A model generated the notes under the pieces. The model had not been told where the DNA came from and did no database searches. It was given only the letters and a program-made list of their open reading frames with translations. The position numbers and the translations under genes were made by a program. A DNA stretch of 41,510 nucleotides from Micromonospora andamanensis (GTDB lineage Bacteria > Actinomycetota > Actinomycetes > Mycobacteriales > Micromonosporaceae). How positions within the stretch are numbered: the stretch's first letter is position 1; every line of letters starts with the position of its first letter. Location: positions 1 to 41,510 of the forward strand of contig NZ_BOOZ01000043.1 in assembly GCF_016863495.1 (NCBI RefSeq), read 5' to 3'. Below are positions 16,329 through 23,325 of the stretch, in pieces.

Positions 16329-17627
16329 TCAGGAGATCGGCAGTGGCCATCGATTGAGGTCACGTTGACGTGGCACGCGTCCGGTGGCCGGGTGCGGATG
16401 CCTGAGCCGGTTGTGGCCGCGGTACTGCATCTGCGGTGCAAGCGACGCCGGCTGCAGGGCCGGTACCTGCACCTGCACCACCGTGTACCCGGCCGCGGCC
16501 ACCTCGGGCGGCGTCACGTCGGTGGCGTACGCCGTCATACCTCGCTGACGAAGCACATTGAGCACCTGCGCCAACTCCGCCTCCGGCGACCCGACCTGGC
16601 GACCCGGCGGAATGCTCGTGTCCCGTTCTCCGGCACCGTCGAGCAGGAACGAGAACGCCCGCCGACGTGACGCCCTGGCCATGTTCGCGGCACCGGCCAT
16701 CGGATCGGCGAAGTCGCGGTACCGGCGCGGGATGCGGATCCGCCCCGACAGTGGGGCGATCAGAACCGTCGCCTCCAGGACCGCCTTCAACGCGGTACCG
16801 GGTACGTCGAACCCGGCCGCGGCGCCCATCACCTGGGACACCCGCCGGTCGTTCGGCGACTCGACGACACACAGCACCGACGGAACGGCAACGTCGGTCG
16901 TCGCGTCGAACAGGTGCACCGTGATGTGACGGTCGCGGAACCAGGACACGATCTCCGCCACATCGGTGGAGACCGCTGCGGGATCCAGCCTCGGCAGCGG
17001 AAGCCGCCGCAGCCAGGCCACCGAGATGCTGTCCCGTTCGATCACCTCGTACAGGCCGCCCAGCAGCGCCTGCGCGGGGGTGCGGTGGATCGCGCAGCCC
17101 GTGGACATGGACAACCAGAACCGTTCAGCAGGCATCACCGGTGGGCACATCCGCGCCATCATCAACGGGATCAGCCGATGCTCCTCGTTGGTCAGCTCGA
17201 CGGCTTCGGTCCAGCGGATCACCGCATCCGGATCCGGCAGGACCACCGGGCAGTCCGGCCGGCGCAACTCAGCTGCCGAGCAGCGAGCGACCTCGTCGAG
17301 CGACAGGGCGCGGCTGCCGAGTTCCCGCGCGGTCGCGGTGATGATCGGTGCCGGCCGCGAGTACAGGCCCGCGTAGCGTTCGACCGCCTCACATATCGCG
17401 ATCCGCCGCGCCAGCTCAGGATCCCGGTACGTGCGGCCTGCGCCGTCGCTGAACTCCGGCACAGAGGCACCCCGTAACCACCCGACGTCCCCGATCGAGC
17501 AGATGTAGACGGACACATCGGGAGGCAGCCAGCCTCGCGTGTCCAGTGACCGCGGCTTGGCGGCGATCCCGTAGGCGCCGACCAGGTCTTCGATCGGCCA
17601 CCGGTCCGCTGGTGCCGGTTGCTGCAC
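16329..17627 (-). CDS. YcaO cyclodehydratase of the azoline-forming type
   Basis: 432 aa from the GTG at 17627, chosen because GGGAG sits 5 bases before it; the in-frame GTG at 17633 is too close to the same site. YcaO nucleotide-binding residues are seen: AICEAVERYAGLY (Glu80, Glu83), ALLGGLYEVIERDS (Glu194, Glu197) and GTALKAVLEATVLI. The protein ends in NRWPLPIS, reminiscent of the proline-rich C-terminus that azoline cyclodehydratases place in the active site. It would use ATP to close Cys, Ser or Thr side chains onto the preceding amide. Together with the E1-like proteins and SagB that follow it, it forms the azole installation module. Confidence 0.9.
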   Translation of the reverse strand: MQQPAPADRWPIEDLVGAYGIAAKPRSLDTRGWLPPDVSVYICSIGDVGWLRGASVPEFSDGAGRTYRDPELARRIAICEAVERYAGLYSRPAPIITATARELGSRALSLDEVARCSAAELRRPDCPVVLPDPDAVIRWTEAVELTNEEHRLIPLMMARMCPPVMPAERFWLSMSTGCAIHRTPAQALLGGLYEVIERDSISVAWLRRLPLPRLDPAAVSTDVAEIVSWFRDRHITVHLFDATTDVAVPSVLCVVESPNDRRVSQVMGAAAGFDVPGTALKAVLEATVLIAPLSGRIRIPRRYRDFADPMAGAANMARASRRRAFSFLLDGAGERDTSIPPGRQVGSPEAELAQVLNVLRQRGMTAYATDVTPPEVAAAGYTVVQVQVPALQPASLAPQMQYRGHNRLRHPHPATGRVPRQRDLNRWPLPIS

Positions 17628-17711
17628 GGTCACTCCCTCTGTGGATCCTGAACGGGCTCCGACTCGAACGGCGTTATGTGCAGACGACGCGCCCAATCCC
17701 GGGCAGGGCTG

Positions 17712-17870
17712 TCACATCTGCGGTCCAATCAATGAATCACGCGAGCGGGCTGCCTCCAACTGCATCCCCCCTTTCGCGTCCGGCCGTTCCACCACCGCTG
17801 GGCGCGACACCGCCGTGGGAGACTCTTGCACGGTGCGCCTTCGCCAGTGCTTCACGTGAGTTTCAGCCAT
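17712..17870 (-). CDS. Possible small ORF (52 aa) between hydrolase and YcaO
   Basis: An ATG at 17870 opens 52 codons starting MAETHVKHWRRR and ending SLIGPQM, 14 bases after the hydrolase stop. It fills most of the 257-base gap before the YcaO. The ribosome binding site is poor (GAGG about 14 bases away), and third-position GC is roughly 70%, lower than for the surrounding genes. It might be a small peptide of the cluster or chance. The rest of the gap (17628-17711) shows nothing beyond the YcaO ribosome binding site. Confidence 0.25.
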   Translation of the reverse strand: MAETHVKHWRRRTVQESPTAVSRPAVVERPDAKGGMQLEAARSRDSLIGPQM

Positions 17871-17884
17871 TGCAGGCACCAACC

Positions 17885-18961
17885 TCATAACTCGGCCAGG
17901 GGAAGTTGCAGGTTTGCGCGGATGGCCCGACCAACCTTCCCGAACAAATCATTGTTCGCGGTGCCCACGCTGGATACTCGAAAGGCGACGACGGTATTCG
18001 ACAAGGGATCGCACAATCCGGCCACGACGCAACGAGAAGATATCGTTCCTGGATGTCCGAAGCTGCCGGGATCCCAGGCGGTTCCGAGCCCGCCAGCGCC
18101 ACCCGACAGATAGAATCCCAAGCCGAAAGGACGCCTCTCGTCGCCATGCCAGAACCGGAGGCCGCCGTGGTCTGTGATCATCTGGCGCATCGTCGTGGTA
18201 CGCAGAATCCCGTCATGGGACAGACATCCCCCGAGGTGCTCATAGAGGCGTCCGAGATCACCGAGTGTCGCCGATCCGCCGTACGCGGGGTTGAGCCGTG
18301 TGGCGCGTGCGACCTCATCCGCATTCTGGATGGCGACCCATTCGCCCTCCACCGAACGGCGATGGAATGGCTTGGCCGGCTCACCGGGGTCAAGAAGGTA
18401 TGTTCTCGTCAAGTCGAGTGGCTTGAGAACCGTCTCCGCTACAACGTCGGTCAGCGGGAGGGAATACACCTGCTGCAACACCCAGCCGAGCAGGTGCCAA
18501 CCCTGAGCGATATTGTAGACGGAGTGCGCCTCCCAGAAGCCGTCCGGGAACTGGGACTTGAATACAGCGGCGAGGTAGTCGTCGAACGAAAGGTCATACA
18601 CCTGCGGCCCGAGATAATTGGGCAGTCGACTCGAATGCGTGAGCAGTTCGCGAACTGAAATGGCAGCGACCTTGGGGGCCGCCCCAGCCGGCGCCCACCT
18701 GGCCAACGTATCGTCAAGGCTGAGCAGACCGTCCTCCGCCGCACGGACGACACACACCGCAGTCAGCGGCTTCGTCGCGCACAGCATCTCGCAGACATCC
18801 TCGGCTCGTGACCGAATACCTGGCACCACGTCGCCGAATCCGACGTCGGCCAGGATGTCGTCGCGATGGCTGACGTACAGATGACCGCCGAGGATTCGTC
18901 CCTCGTGGATGGACCGCTCGAGGATGTCCGCGACCCCGTGCAGCGACTCGCTGATCCTCAC
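17885..18961 (-). CDS. Beta-lactamase-fold protein with Cys in place of the catalytic Ser
   Basis: 358 aa from a GTG at 18961 with GGGG about 7 bases upstream. Family features: LLTHSSRLPNYLG, a Tyr motif HSVYNIAQGWHLLGWVLQ (Tyr149, Asn150), the domain stretch PLDLTRTYLLDP, NPAYGGSATLGDLGRL and a C-terminal FGHPGT strand. Where the family has Ser-x-x-Lys it reads LCATKPLTA, with Cys61 and Lys64; the codon is plainly TGC. A thiol nucleophile would favour acyl transfer over hydrolysis, so it may move an acyl group, perhaps from the carrier protein two genes upstream in transcription order, onto the peptide. That role is inference. No signal peptide is seen. Confidence 0.82.
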   Translation of the reverse strand: MRISESLHGVADILERSIHEGRILGGHLYVSHRDDILADVGFGDVVPGIRSRAEDVCEMLCATKPLTAVCVVRAAEDGLLSLDDTLARWAPAGAAPKVAAISVRELLTHSSRLPNYLGPQVYDLSFDDYLAAVFKSQFPDGFWEAHSVYNIAQGWHLLGWVLQQVYSLPLTDVVAETVLKPLDLTRTYLLDPGEPAKPFHRRSVEGEWVAIQNADEVARATRLNPAYGGSATLGDLGRLYEHLGGCLSHDGILRTTTMRQMITDHGGLRFWHGDERRPFGLGFYLSGGAGGLGTAWDPGSFGHPGTISSRCVVAGLCDPLSNTVVAFRVSSVGTANNDLFGKVGRAIRANLQLPLAEL

Positions 18962-19054
18962 GACATTCCCCGGGCGGCGTTACGACGGACGCGGGAAAAA
19001 CGGGTGCGCGGCAACCCACCGGCCGACCAGGTACCTGCCGATGCACGCACGACG

Positions 19055-19621
19055 TCACCCGGCGACATCATCGCGCTTGTTCAACGCGCCACCGAAGACG
19101 GCCGCCGCCAACTCGCGGACGTTGTCCGCCTCGAAGAGTGTCATCGCGTTCAGAGAAACACCGAACCGCACGGTCAGCGCCGCACTCAGCTCCGCCAGGA
19201 CGAGTGAGTCGGCGCCGACCATGGGCAAGCTGTCCGTCATGCTCAACCTGCGGATCGGCAGCAACTCCACGATCAGCTCACTGAGCACCCGCTCCTCCTC
19301 GGTAGCGGGTGGATCGAGGCTGAAGACCCGTCCCGGATTCTCCGCAGCCTGCTCGCCGATCGCGATGCACGCCGCATCGTCAAGCGCGCCCGTTCGTGCG
19401 CATCGAGGCACGGTGCCCACCACGACGACAGACACATTCGCGTGGTCCTCGTCGACCTCGTCTAGCACGAGGTCCCGCGCCCAGGGGCCGTAGACGAGGC
19501 CCTGCCGCTCCAGAAGCACGTAGAGACGGCCGTCCGGTGAACGGACAGCCGCGACATCGTTGATCTCGGCACGCTCCCGGAGTCGATGCCCAGCCCCACC
19601 GAGGTCGACTACCTGCCACAT
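19055..19621 (-). CDS. Phosphopantetheine carrier protein with N-terminal extension
   Basis: 188 aa from the ATG at 19621, with AAAAGGA 7 bases before it; it overlaps the ligase stop by 13 bases. Residues ~105-178 are a carrier domain: EEERVLSELIVELLPIRRL, GADSLVLAEL with Ser139 as the predicted 4'-phosphopantetheine site, then VRFGVSLNAMTLFEADNVRE. Residues 1-104 are an extra domain starting MWQVVDLGGAGHRLRERAEI; this part looks like a beta-rich MbtH-unlike module that I cannot name. It would hold the acyl or aminoacyl group activated by the ligase encoded just upstream. The phosphopantetheinyl transferase must come from elsewhere. Confidence 0.85.
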   Translation of the reverse strand: MWQVVDLGGAGHRLRERAEINDVAAVRSPDGRLYVLLERQGLVYGPWARDLVLDEVDEDHANVSVVVVGTVPRCARTGALDDAACIAIGEQAAENPGRVFSLDPPATEEERVLSELIVELLPIRRLSMTDSLPMVGADSLVLAELSAALTVRFGVSLNAMTLFEADNVRELAAAVFGGALNKRDDVAG

Positions 19622-21102
19622 AGCGAGTCCTTTTCTTTGCCGAGGGTTGTCTGACGGACCAGCTCCGACAACGCGACCCGATCGAGCTTGCCGGTATCGC
19701 CACGCGGAAGCGCGGCGGTGAACACGTACCGTGACGGCACTTGGGCGGGAGCCATTCGTTGGGTGGCCCAGCGGCGTACCTCGTCGGCTGTGGGAGCAGT
19801 GACTGCGGGAACAACTACCGCAACGACCCGCGCGCCCAAGACGCCGTCGGGTTGGGCGCACACCGCGACATCGACAATCTGCGGGTGCTCGATCAGTTCG
19901 GCTTCCACATCCCCAGGGCTGACCGTCACCCCGGCTACGTTGATGACGGCCAACTGCCGAGGTGCGAGGTACAGGTAACCAGCCTGGTCGAGGTGGCCGA
20001 CATCGCCCAGGGTGGCGAAGCCATCAGGTCCGAAGCGGAGGCGAGCAGCCGCACCCAGATACGTCTCGTGATGACGCACACCTGTGCGCATGTGCACCTC
20101 GCCGACGGCGCCGGGGCCGAGGGTCCTGCCGTTGTCATCCACAATGCGCAGGAGGGTGAAGAACCCCCGGCCGACAGTGCCGGGTCGTTCCTCCCACTCG
20201 TCGCCGCGAGCCATCGTCATGCCGATACCCTCGCTGGCGCCGTACATCTCGAAGACCTTCCGGTCGCCAAGCGCCGCGTGGAACCGTCGCTTGACCCGAC
20301 CCGGGCACCGATCGGCCAGGTGTACCAGGTGGGGCAGCCGTTTCCAGCCTTCCGGACCGCTTCCGCTCATCAGCAGGGAGGTCATGTGATAGGGGGTCAT
20401 CTGCACCCAGTCGACGGCCTGTTCCTCGATCAGGGACCCGAATGTCGATGCGTCGAACGGGTGTGCCACCACAATGGTGTTACCGGCCACCAAACCTTCG
20501 ACGAAGGGTGTCAGCCCGGCTGCGTGGTAGAGCGGACTGCAGACGATCTGCCGCTGGCCAGCGCTCCATCCCGTGTGCAGGAAGGGTCGGGCCACAGCGG
20601 GCCGGACCGGGGCAGCCCGAATGAGGTGATCGATGACCAGTTTGGGCCGCCCGGTGGAACCACCCGAGGCCAGCAGGACGGCGTGCGGCGCCAAGGCAAC
20701 ATGCGGCGGCTTCATGCCCCTCGGTCGCTGCAGACCGGGCCATGACGACGTCAAGGCCTGCCCCGCCACGGGGATGTATCCGCTGTCACGAATGCGGGAC
20801 AGTTGTGCGTCCTGCAACGCGGCGGGTAGACGGGCATTGAGTACCGCAGCCGGCGCGCTCACCCGCATGGCGGCAACGAGTGCCACGATCTCGGCCACGT
20901 CGTGGTCCACAAGCGTGGCGACCTGACAATACGGACTGCCCGCTGCGGATGAGATCCGGTCGGCCACCCGCCCAGTTGCCTCATCCAACTCGGCCCAGGA
21001 CATCGACACGGTGCTGCGACGGTTGACGACCACGAGCGCCTGCCGCTTCCCGTACCGGCGGGCGTGCTGCCGGATCCGCGCGTCGAGCTGGTCGACTGTC
21101 AC
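19609..21102 (-). CDS. AMP-forming acyl/aminoacyl ligase (ANL superfamily)
   Basis: 497 aa from a GTG at 21102 whose bases overlap the stop of a 26-codon ORF (GTGA). There is no good ribosome binding site of its own, so it is probably translated by coupling. Adenylation motifs: A3 LLASGGSTGRPKLV (~143-156), A5 EMYGASEGIG (~286-294), A7 ATLGDVGHLDQAGYLYL, A10 RGDTGKLDR with Lys472. The sequence is closer to acyl-CoA or aryl acid ligases than to NRPS A domains. It should adenylate a carboxylic acid and load it on the carrier protein encoded next. The substrate cannot be read from the sequence. Confidence 0.88.
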   Translation of the reverse strand: MTVDQLDARIRQHARRYGKRQALVVVNRRSTVSMSWAELDEATGRVADRISSAAGSPYCQVATLVDHDVAEIVALVAAMRVSAPAAVLNARLPAALQDAQLSRIRDSGYIPVAGQALTSSWPGLQRPRGMKPPHVALAPHAVLLASGGSTGRPKLVIDHLIRAAPVRPAVARPFLHTGWSAGQRQIVCSPLYHAAGLTPFVEGLVAGNTIVVAHPFDASTFGSLIEEQAVDWVQMTPYHMTSLLMSGSGPEGWKRLPHLVHLADRCPGRVKRRFHAALGDRKVFEMYGASEGIGMTMARGDEWEERPGTVGRGFFTLLRIVDDNGRTLGPGAVGEVHMRTGVRHHETYLGAAARLRFGPDGFATLGDVGHLDQAGYLYLAPRQLAVINVAGVTVSPGDVEAELIEHPQIVDVAVCAQPDGVLGARVVAVVVPAVTAPTADEVRRWATQRMAPAQVPSRYVFTAALPRGDTGKLDRVALSELVRQTTLGKEKDSLCGR

Positions 21103-21179
21103 GGCAGCACCGTGGCGACGTACGACGCAGCCACGAGGTTCTTCATCGGCCGCGTATCGACTGATGCCGGCTCTGCCAT
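21099..21179 (-). CDS. 26-aa ORF coupled to the ligase gene; possible second precursor or leader peptide
   Basis: ATG at 21179 with a strong ribosome binding site AAGGGAG (21185-21191) 5 bases upstream. The peptide begins MAEPASVDTRPM and ends VAASYVATVLP, and its TGA overlaps the ligase GTG start. About 80% of third positions are G or C, in line with real genes here. The ligase lacks its own site, so translation of this ORF is likely needed for ligase translation. The C-terminal hydrophobic run of Val/Ala/Ser/Thr recalls small RiPP cores such as those of thioamitides. It may equally be just a coupling peptide. Too short for ordinary gene finders. Confidence 0.55.
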   Translation of the reverse strand: MAEPASVDTRPMKNLVAASYVATVLP

Positions 21180-21209
21180 CGCCACTCCCTTCGACTTGAC
21201 ATCGAGGCG

Positions 21210-21246
21210 CCCGTGGCGAGCGGTCCCGCCGCCCGCCCGCCACGGG
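21210..21246 (-). terminator. Hairpin after precursor gene (read-through attenuator or mRNA stabiliser)
   Basis: CCCGTGGCG at 21210-21218 and CGCCACGGG at 21238-21246 are perfect complements around a 19-base GC-rich loop. The hairpin lies 25 bases after the precursor stop and about 20 bases before the ribosome binding site of the 26-codon ORF. A stem in this place often keeps precursor mRNA in excess of the enzyme mRNA. No T run follows, so it is likely partial termination or 3'-end protection. Confidence 0.55.
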
Positions 21247-21270
21247 TTCCCCCGCACCTCGGGCAATGCG

Positions 21271-21513
21271 CTACATCTCGGCCGGAGACGTCACGTAGGC
21301 GATCGGGTCGCCGACCTGCTCGGTGGGGCTGTACCCGAACGTGCAGACGCTAGATCCGCAGGTGCTCACCGAGCCAGAAGATCCTCCAGCGACGATCTCG
21401 TCCGGGCTGAGGCTGAACTCCTCCTCAAAAATCGAGTCAAGCTGCGGCCCACCGTCCAGGGCGATGAACTCGACAGCCTCATCGGCGACGAGATGGTTGG
21501 GCGTTGGCGACAT
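21271..21513 (-). CDS. RiPP precursor peptide with Ser/Thr/Cys-rich core
   Basis: 80 aa from the ATG at 21513, preceded by AGAGGTGG at a spacing of 5-6 bases; a further start at 21528 lacks such a site. The leader (1-44) is acidic (DEAVEFIALDGG, SIFEEEFSLSPDEIVAGG) and ends in Gly-Gly, a common cleavage point. The core holds SSGSVSTCGSSVCTFGY (45-61), with Cys52, Cys57, six Ser and two Thr that could become azoles. The tail SPTEQVGDPIAYVTSPAEM is either a follower or part of the product. It is the first gene of the operon, followed by a hairpin. The family is not one I recognise: it is not lactazole-, goadsporin- or plantazolicin-like. Confidence 0.85.
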   Translation of the reverse strand: MSPTPNHLVADEAVEFIALDGGPQLDSIFEEEFSLSPDEIVAGGSSGSVSTCGSSVCTFGYSPTEQVGDPIAYVTSPAEM

Positions 21514-21887
21514 TCGTCCACCTCTCACGTTCGTCGTTCATTGCCGACCGCAGGGAATGCGCGGCCACGTTGCAGCCTGCCAGCACGCGCCTTCGTTGCA
21601 GCTTCACGCTGACGGCTGACCTCGTTGAATGGACGACGGAGGGACGGTGGTGGTCAGTGTCGACAGCGCTCATCCCGCACGGTGATGATCGAGCGAGAGG
21701 ACTCGCCAAAGCGGAACCACCGGGCGAAGGACGCTGCATTGACGTCGACCCGAAGCAGTGCTGACGCTCGCCTGACGCTGGGCATTGCGATCATGGCAGC
21801 GAACGTTCCGGCTCACGATCGCGTCGACGGTGTCACACGTCGGCGGTGCGTCACGCCGGAGGCGACCGGAGGGGGGTCGCAGCAGCT
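21514..21887. promoter_or_regulatory. Divergent promoter region of the RiPP cluster with direct repeats
   Basis: 374 bases with no gene, between the precursor (minus) and regulator (plus) starts. It must hold the main operon promoter. Two exact copies of CGTTGCAGC lie at 21568-21576 and 21594-21602, 26 bases apart, shortly upstream of the precursor. Nearer the regulator CTGACGCT occurs twice (around 21760-21779). Either set might be binding sites for the divergent regulator. No convincing -35/-10 pair can be fixed by eye. Confidence 0.4.
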
Positions 21888-22883
21888 ATGGTCAAGCCAG
21901 CATCGATACACAGTCAGGTGAGCTTCGGGCGCTTGGACGATCTCCGCATCGATGTGAAGATCATGCCAATGGCGAGCGTGTTGTCCCTGTTGGGAGACGC
22001 CGCTGGCCGGCCGCAGGGAGTTCCACCGTTCCTACGGTCGGCGGTACGGTCCAACCTTCCCTACGAGGCGACCCGCCTGCTCACCCCGATGTTCGGACCT
22101 TCGGCGTCGAGCATTCCCCATTGCCTGACACCCTCCGTCGCGTTGTGTGACGTGGACTTCGAGAGTCACCTCAACCAGATCGCGACGGCCGCCCACGAGC
22201 GGCTCACCGAGCAGGTCACGGAGCTCTACGGTGAAACGACCCCCGATCACTGGGGTTGGGCCCTGCGGCGCCCGGGCCGATGGGTGGACGCCTACGTAGC
22301 GATGCTGCGGTCGGTGTGGGAGGTTTTCCATCCGCACTGGCAGCGCGCGCAGCCGCTGCTGGACCGGGAGATCGTCCGGGTGGGAACTGCATCGGTGCGG
22401 GGCGCGCTCGACGCTGTTCTCGCCGACATCAATCCACGCTGGCGTTTCCGCGACGAGTCCCTGTTGATCCCCGACCGCCACCCGGCGCACTTCGCCCTCG
22501 ACGGTAGGCGGCTGGTGCTGACTCCGACCGTGTCGGGCGTCGGGGCCTCGATTTTCGATCCCGACATGGCGGACATGCTGTGGCTGGGTTATCCGGTACC
22601 GAACCTCTGGAGGACCTGGCAGGAACAACGGCCCGGACGCAGGCAGGACCCCCTCGCTCTGGTGCTCGGCCCCATGCGGGCCACCCTGCTACGTCACGCC
22701 GGCTCGGGGCTGAGCATGAGCCAACTTGCCTGCCTGCTGCACTGCGCACCCAGCGTCGTCACCTACCACTGCACCTCACTTGTCGACGCAGGTCTGCTAT
22801 ACCGCGAGCGTCGGGGCCGTCAGACGCACGTCCGTCGCACCGAGCGCGGCGACGCCCTGCTGGACCTCCTCTCGGGTGCCTAG
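21888..22883 (+). CDS. ArsR-like winged-helix transcriptional regulator, probable cluster regulator
   Basis: 331 aa from the ATG at 21888, after GGAGGGGGG at long spacing; a GTG at 21918 is another possible start. The C-terminal ~90 residues are a winged helix: LGPMRATLLRHAGSGLSMSQ, LACLLHCAPSVVTYHCTSLV, DAGLLYRERRGRQTHVRRTE. The long N-terminal part (DDLRIDVKIMPMASVLSLLG, then HWGWALRRPGRWVDAYVAML) resembles the DUF5937-type domain that precedes ArsR helices in actinobacteria and may bind a ligand. It is transcribed away from the precursor gene, so control of the cluster is the natural guess. Repressor or activator cannot be told. Confidence 0.8.
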   Translation: MVKPASIHSQVSFGRLDDLRIDVKIMPMASVLSLLGDAAGRPQGVPPFLRSAVRSNLPYEATRLLTPMFGPSASSIPHCLTPSVALCDVDFESHLNQIATAAHERLTEQVTELYGETTPDHWGWALRRPGRWVDAYVAMLRSVWEVFHPHWQRAQPLLDREIVRVGTASVRGALDAVLADINPRWRFRDESLLIPDRHPAHFALDGRRLVLTPTVSGVGASIFDPDMADMLWLGYPVPNLWRTWQEQRPGRRQDPLALVLGPMRATLLRHAGSGLSMSQLACLLHCAPSVVTYHCTSLVDAGLLYRERRGRQTHVRRTERGDALLDLLSGA

Positions 22884-23325
22884 GTCCCGCCACTCAGGCT
22901 CGCCCAGCCCGATGAGCCACGCCGAGGCACCTCGAAGTGTGGCGGCGACTAGCGGACGACAACGCTGCGGCGCTGCTCGAGCCGGTTGACGCGCCGTTCG
23001 ATGCCGTCCGTCTGCTGCTCCGCGCCCCCCCAGGTGCCGCCTCAGCTCGCCATCGTCGAGACCACGCGGCGTTCACCCACTACGACAGTACGTGTCTCAG
23101 CGGTGAAGCCGTCCAGGAGCTTTGATGAAGCCTGTCCACCTTAGACTCAATGTGCTTTGAGCCTGTCTCATGAGGACATTCGCGGCCGCGTGCGGCTCCT
23201 AGCGCTGTCAGGGTGGCTCGCTCCCCCCGTCGGGCCACCCTGACCACGACCCTTCGTCCGCCTCCGGGTAGAAGTCGGTGACGCGAGTGCCACACCCACG
23301 CTCCTCCAGTTGTTGAGCGACGCGA
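22884..23325. other. 442-base gap between convergent genes
   Basis: Apart from the strong hairpin at 23207-23244, I see no gene here. Short frames in several phases are open, but none has a recognisable protein, ribosome binding site or typical codon pattern. Confidence 0.5.
23207..23244. terminator. Strong hairpin downstream of flavin monooxygenase
   Basis: GTCAGGGTGGC (23207-23217) and GCCACCCTGAC (23234-23244) form an 11-bp perfect stem with a 16-base loop. It sits 82 bases past the monooxygenase stop, facing the end of the ArsR-like gene, and is a likely bidirectional terminator. Confidence 0.6.

Noticed and set aside
17641..17859. Cys-containing plus-strand frame in the gap between hydrolase and YcaO as a precursor.
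   Set aside because: No ribosome binding site, opposite strand to the operon, and overlaps the YcaO start.
4994..21513. Assigning the cluster to thiopeptides because of Ser/Cys core, YcaO, SagB and AsnB.
   Set aside because: No glutamyl-tRNA-dependent dehydratase, elimination domain or pyridine-forming enzyme is present, so dehydroalanines and a central pyridine cannot be made by these genes.
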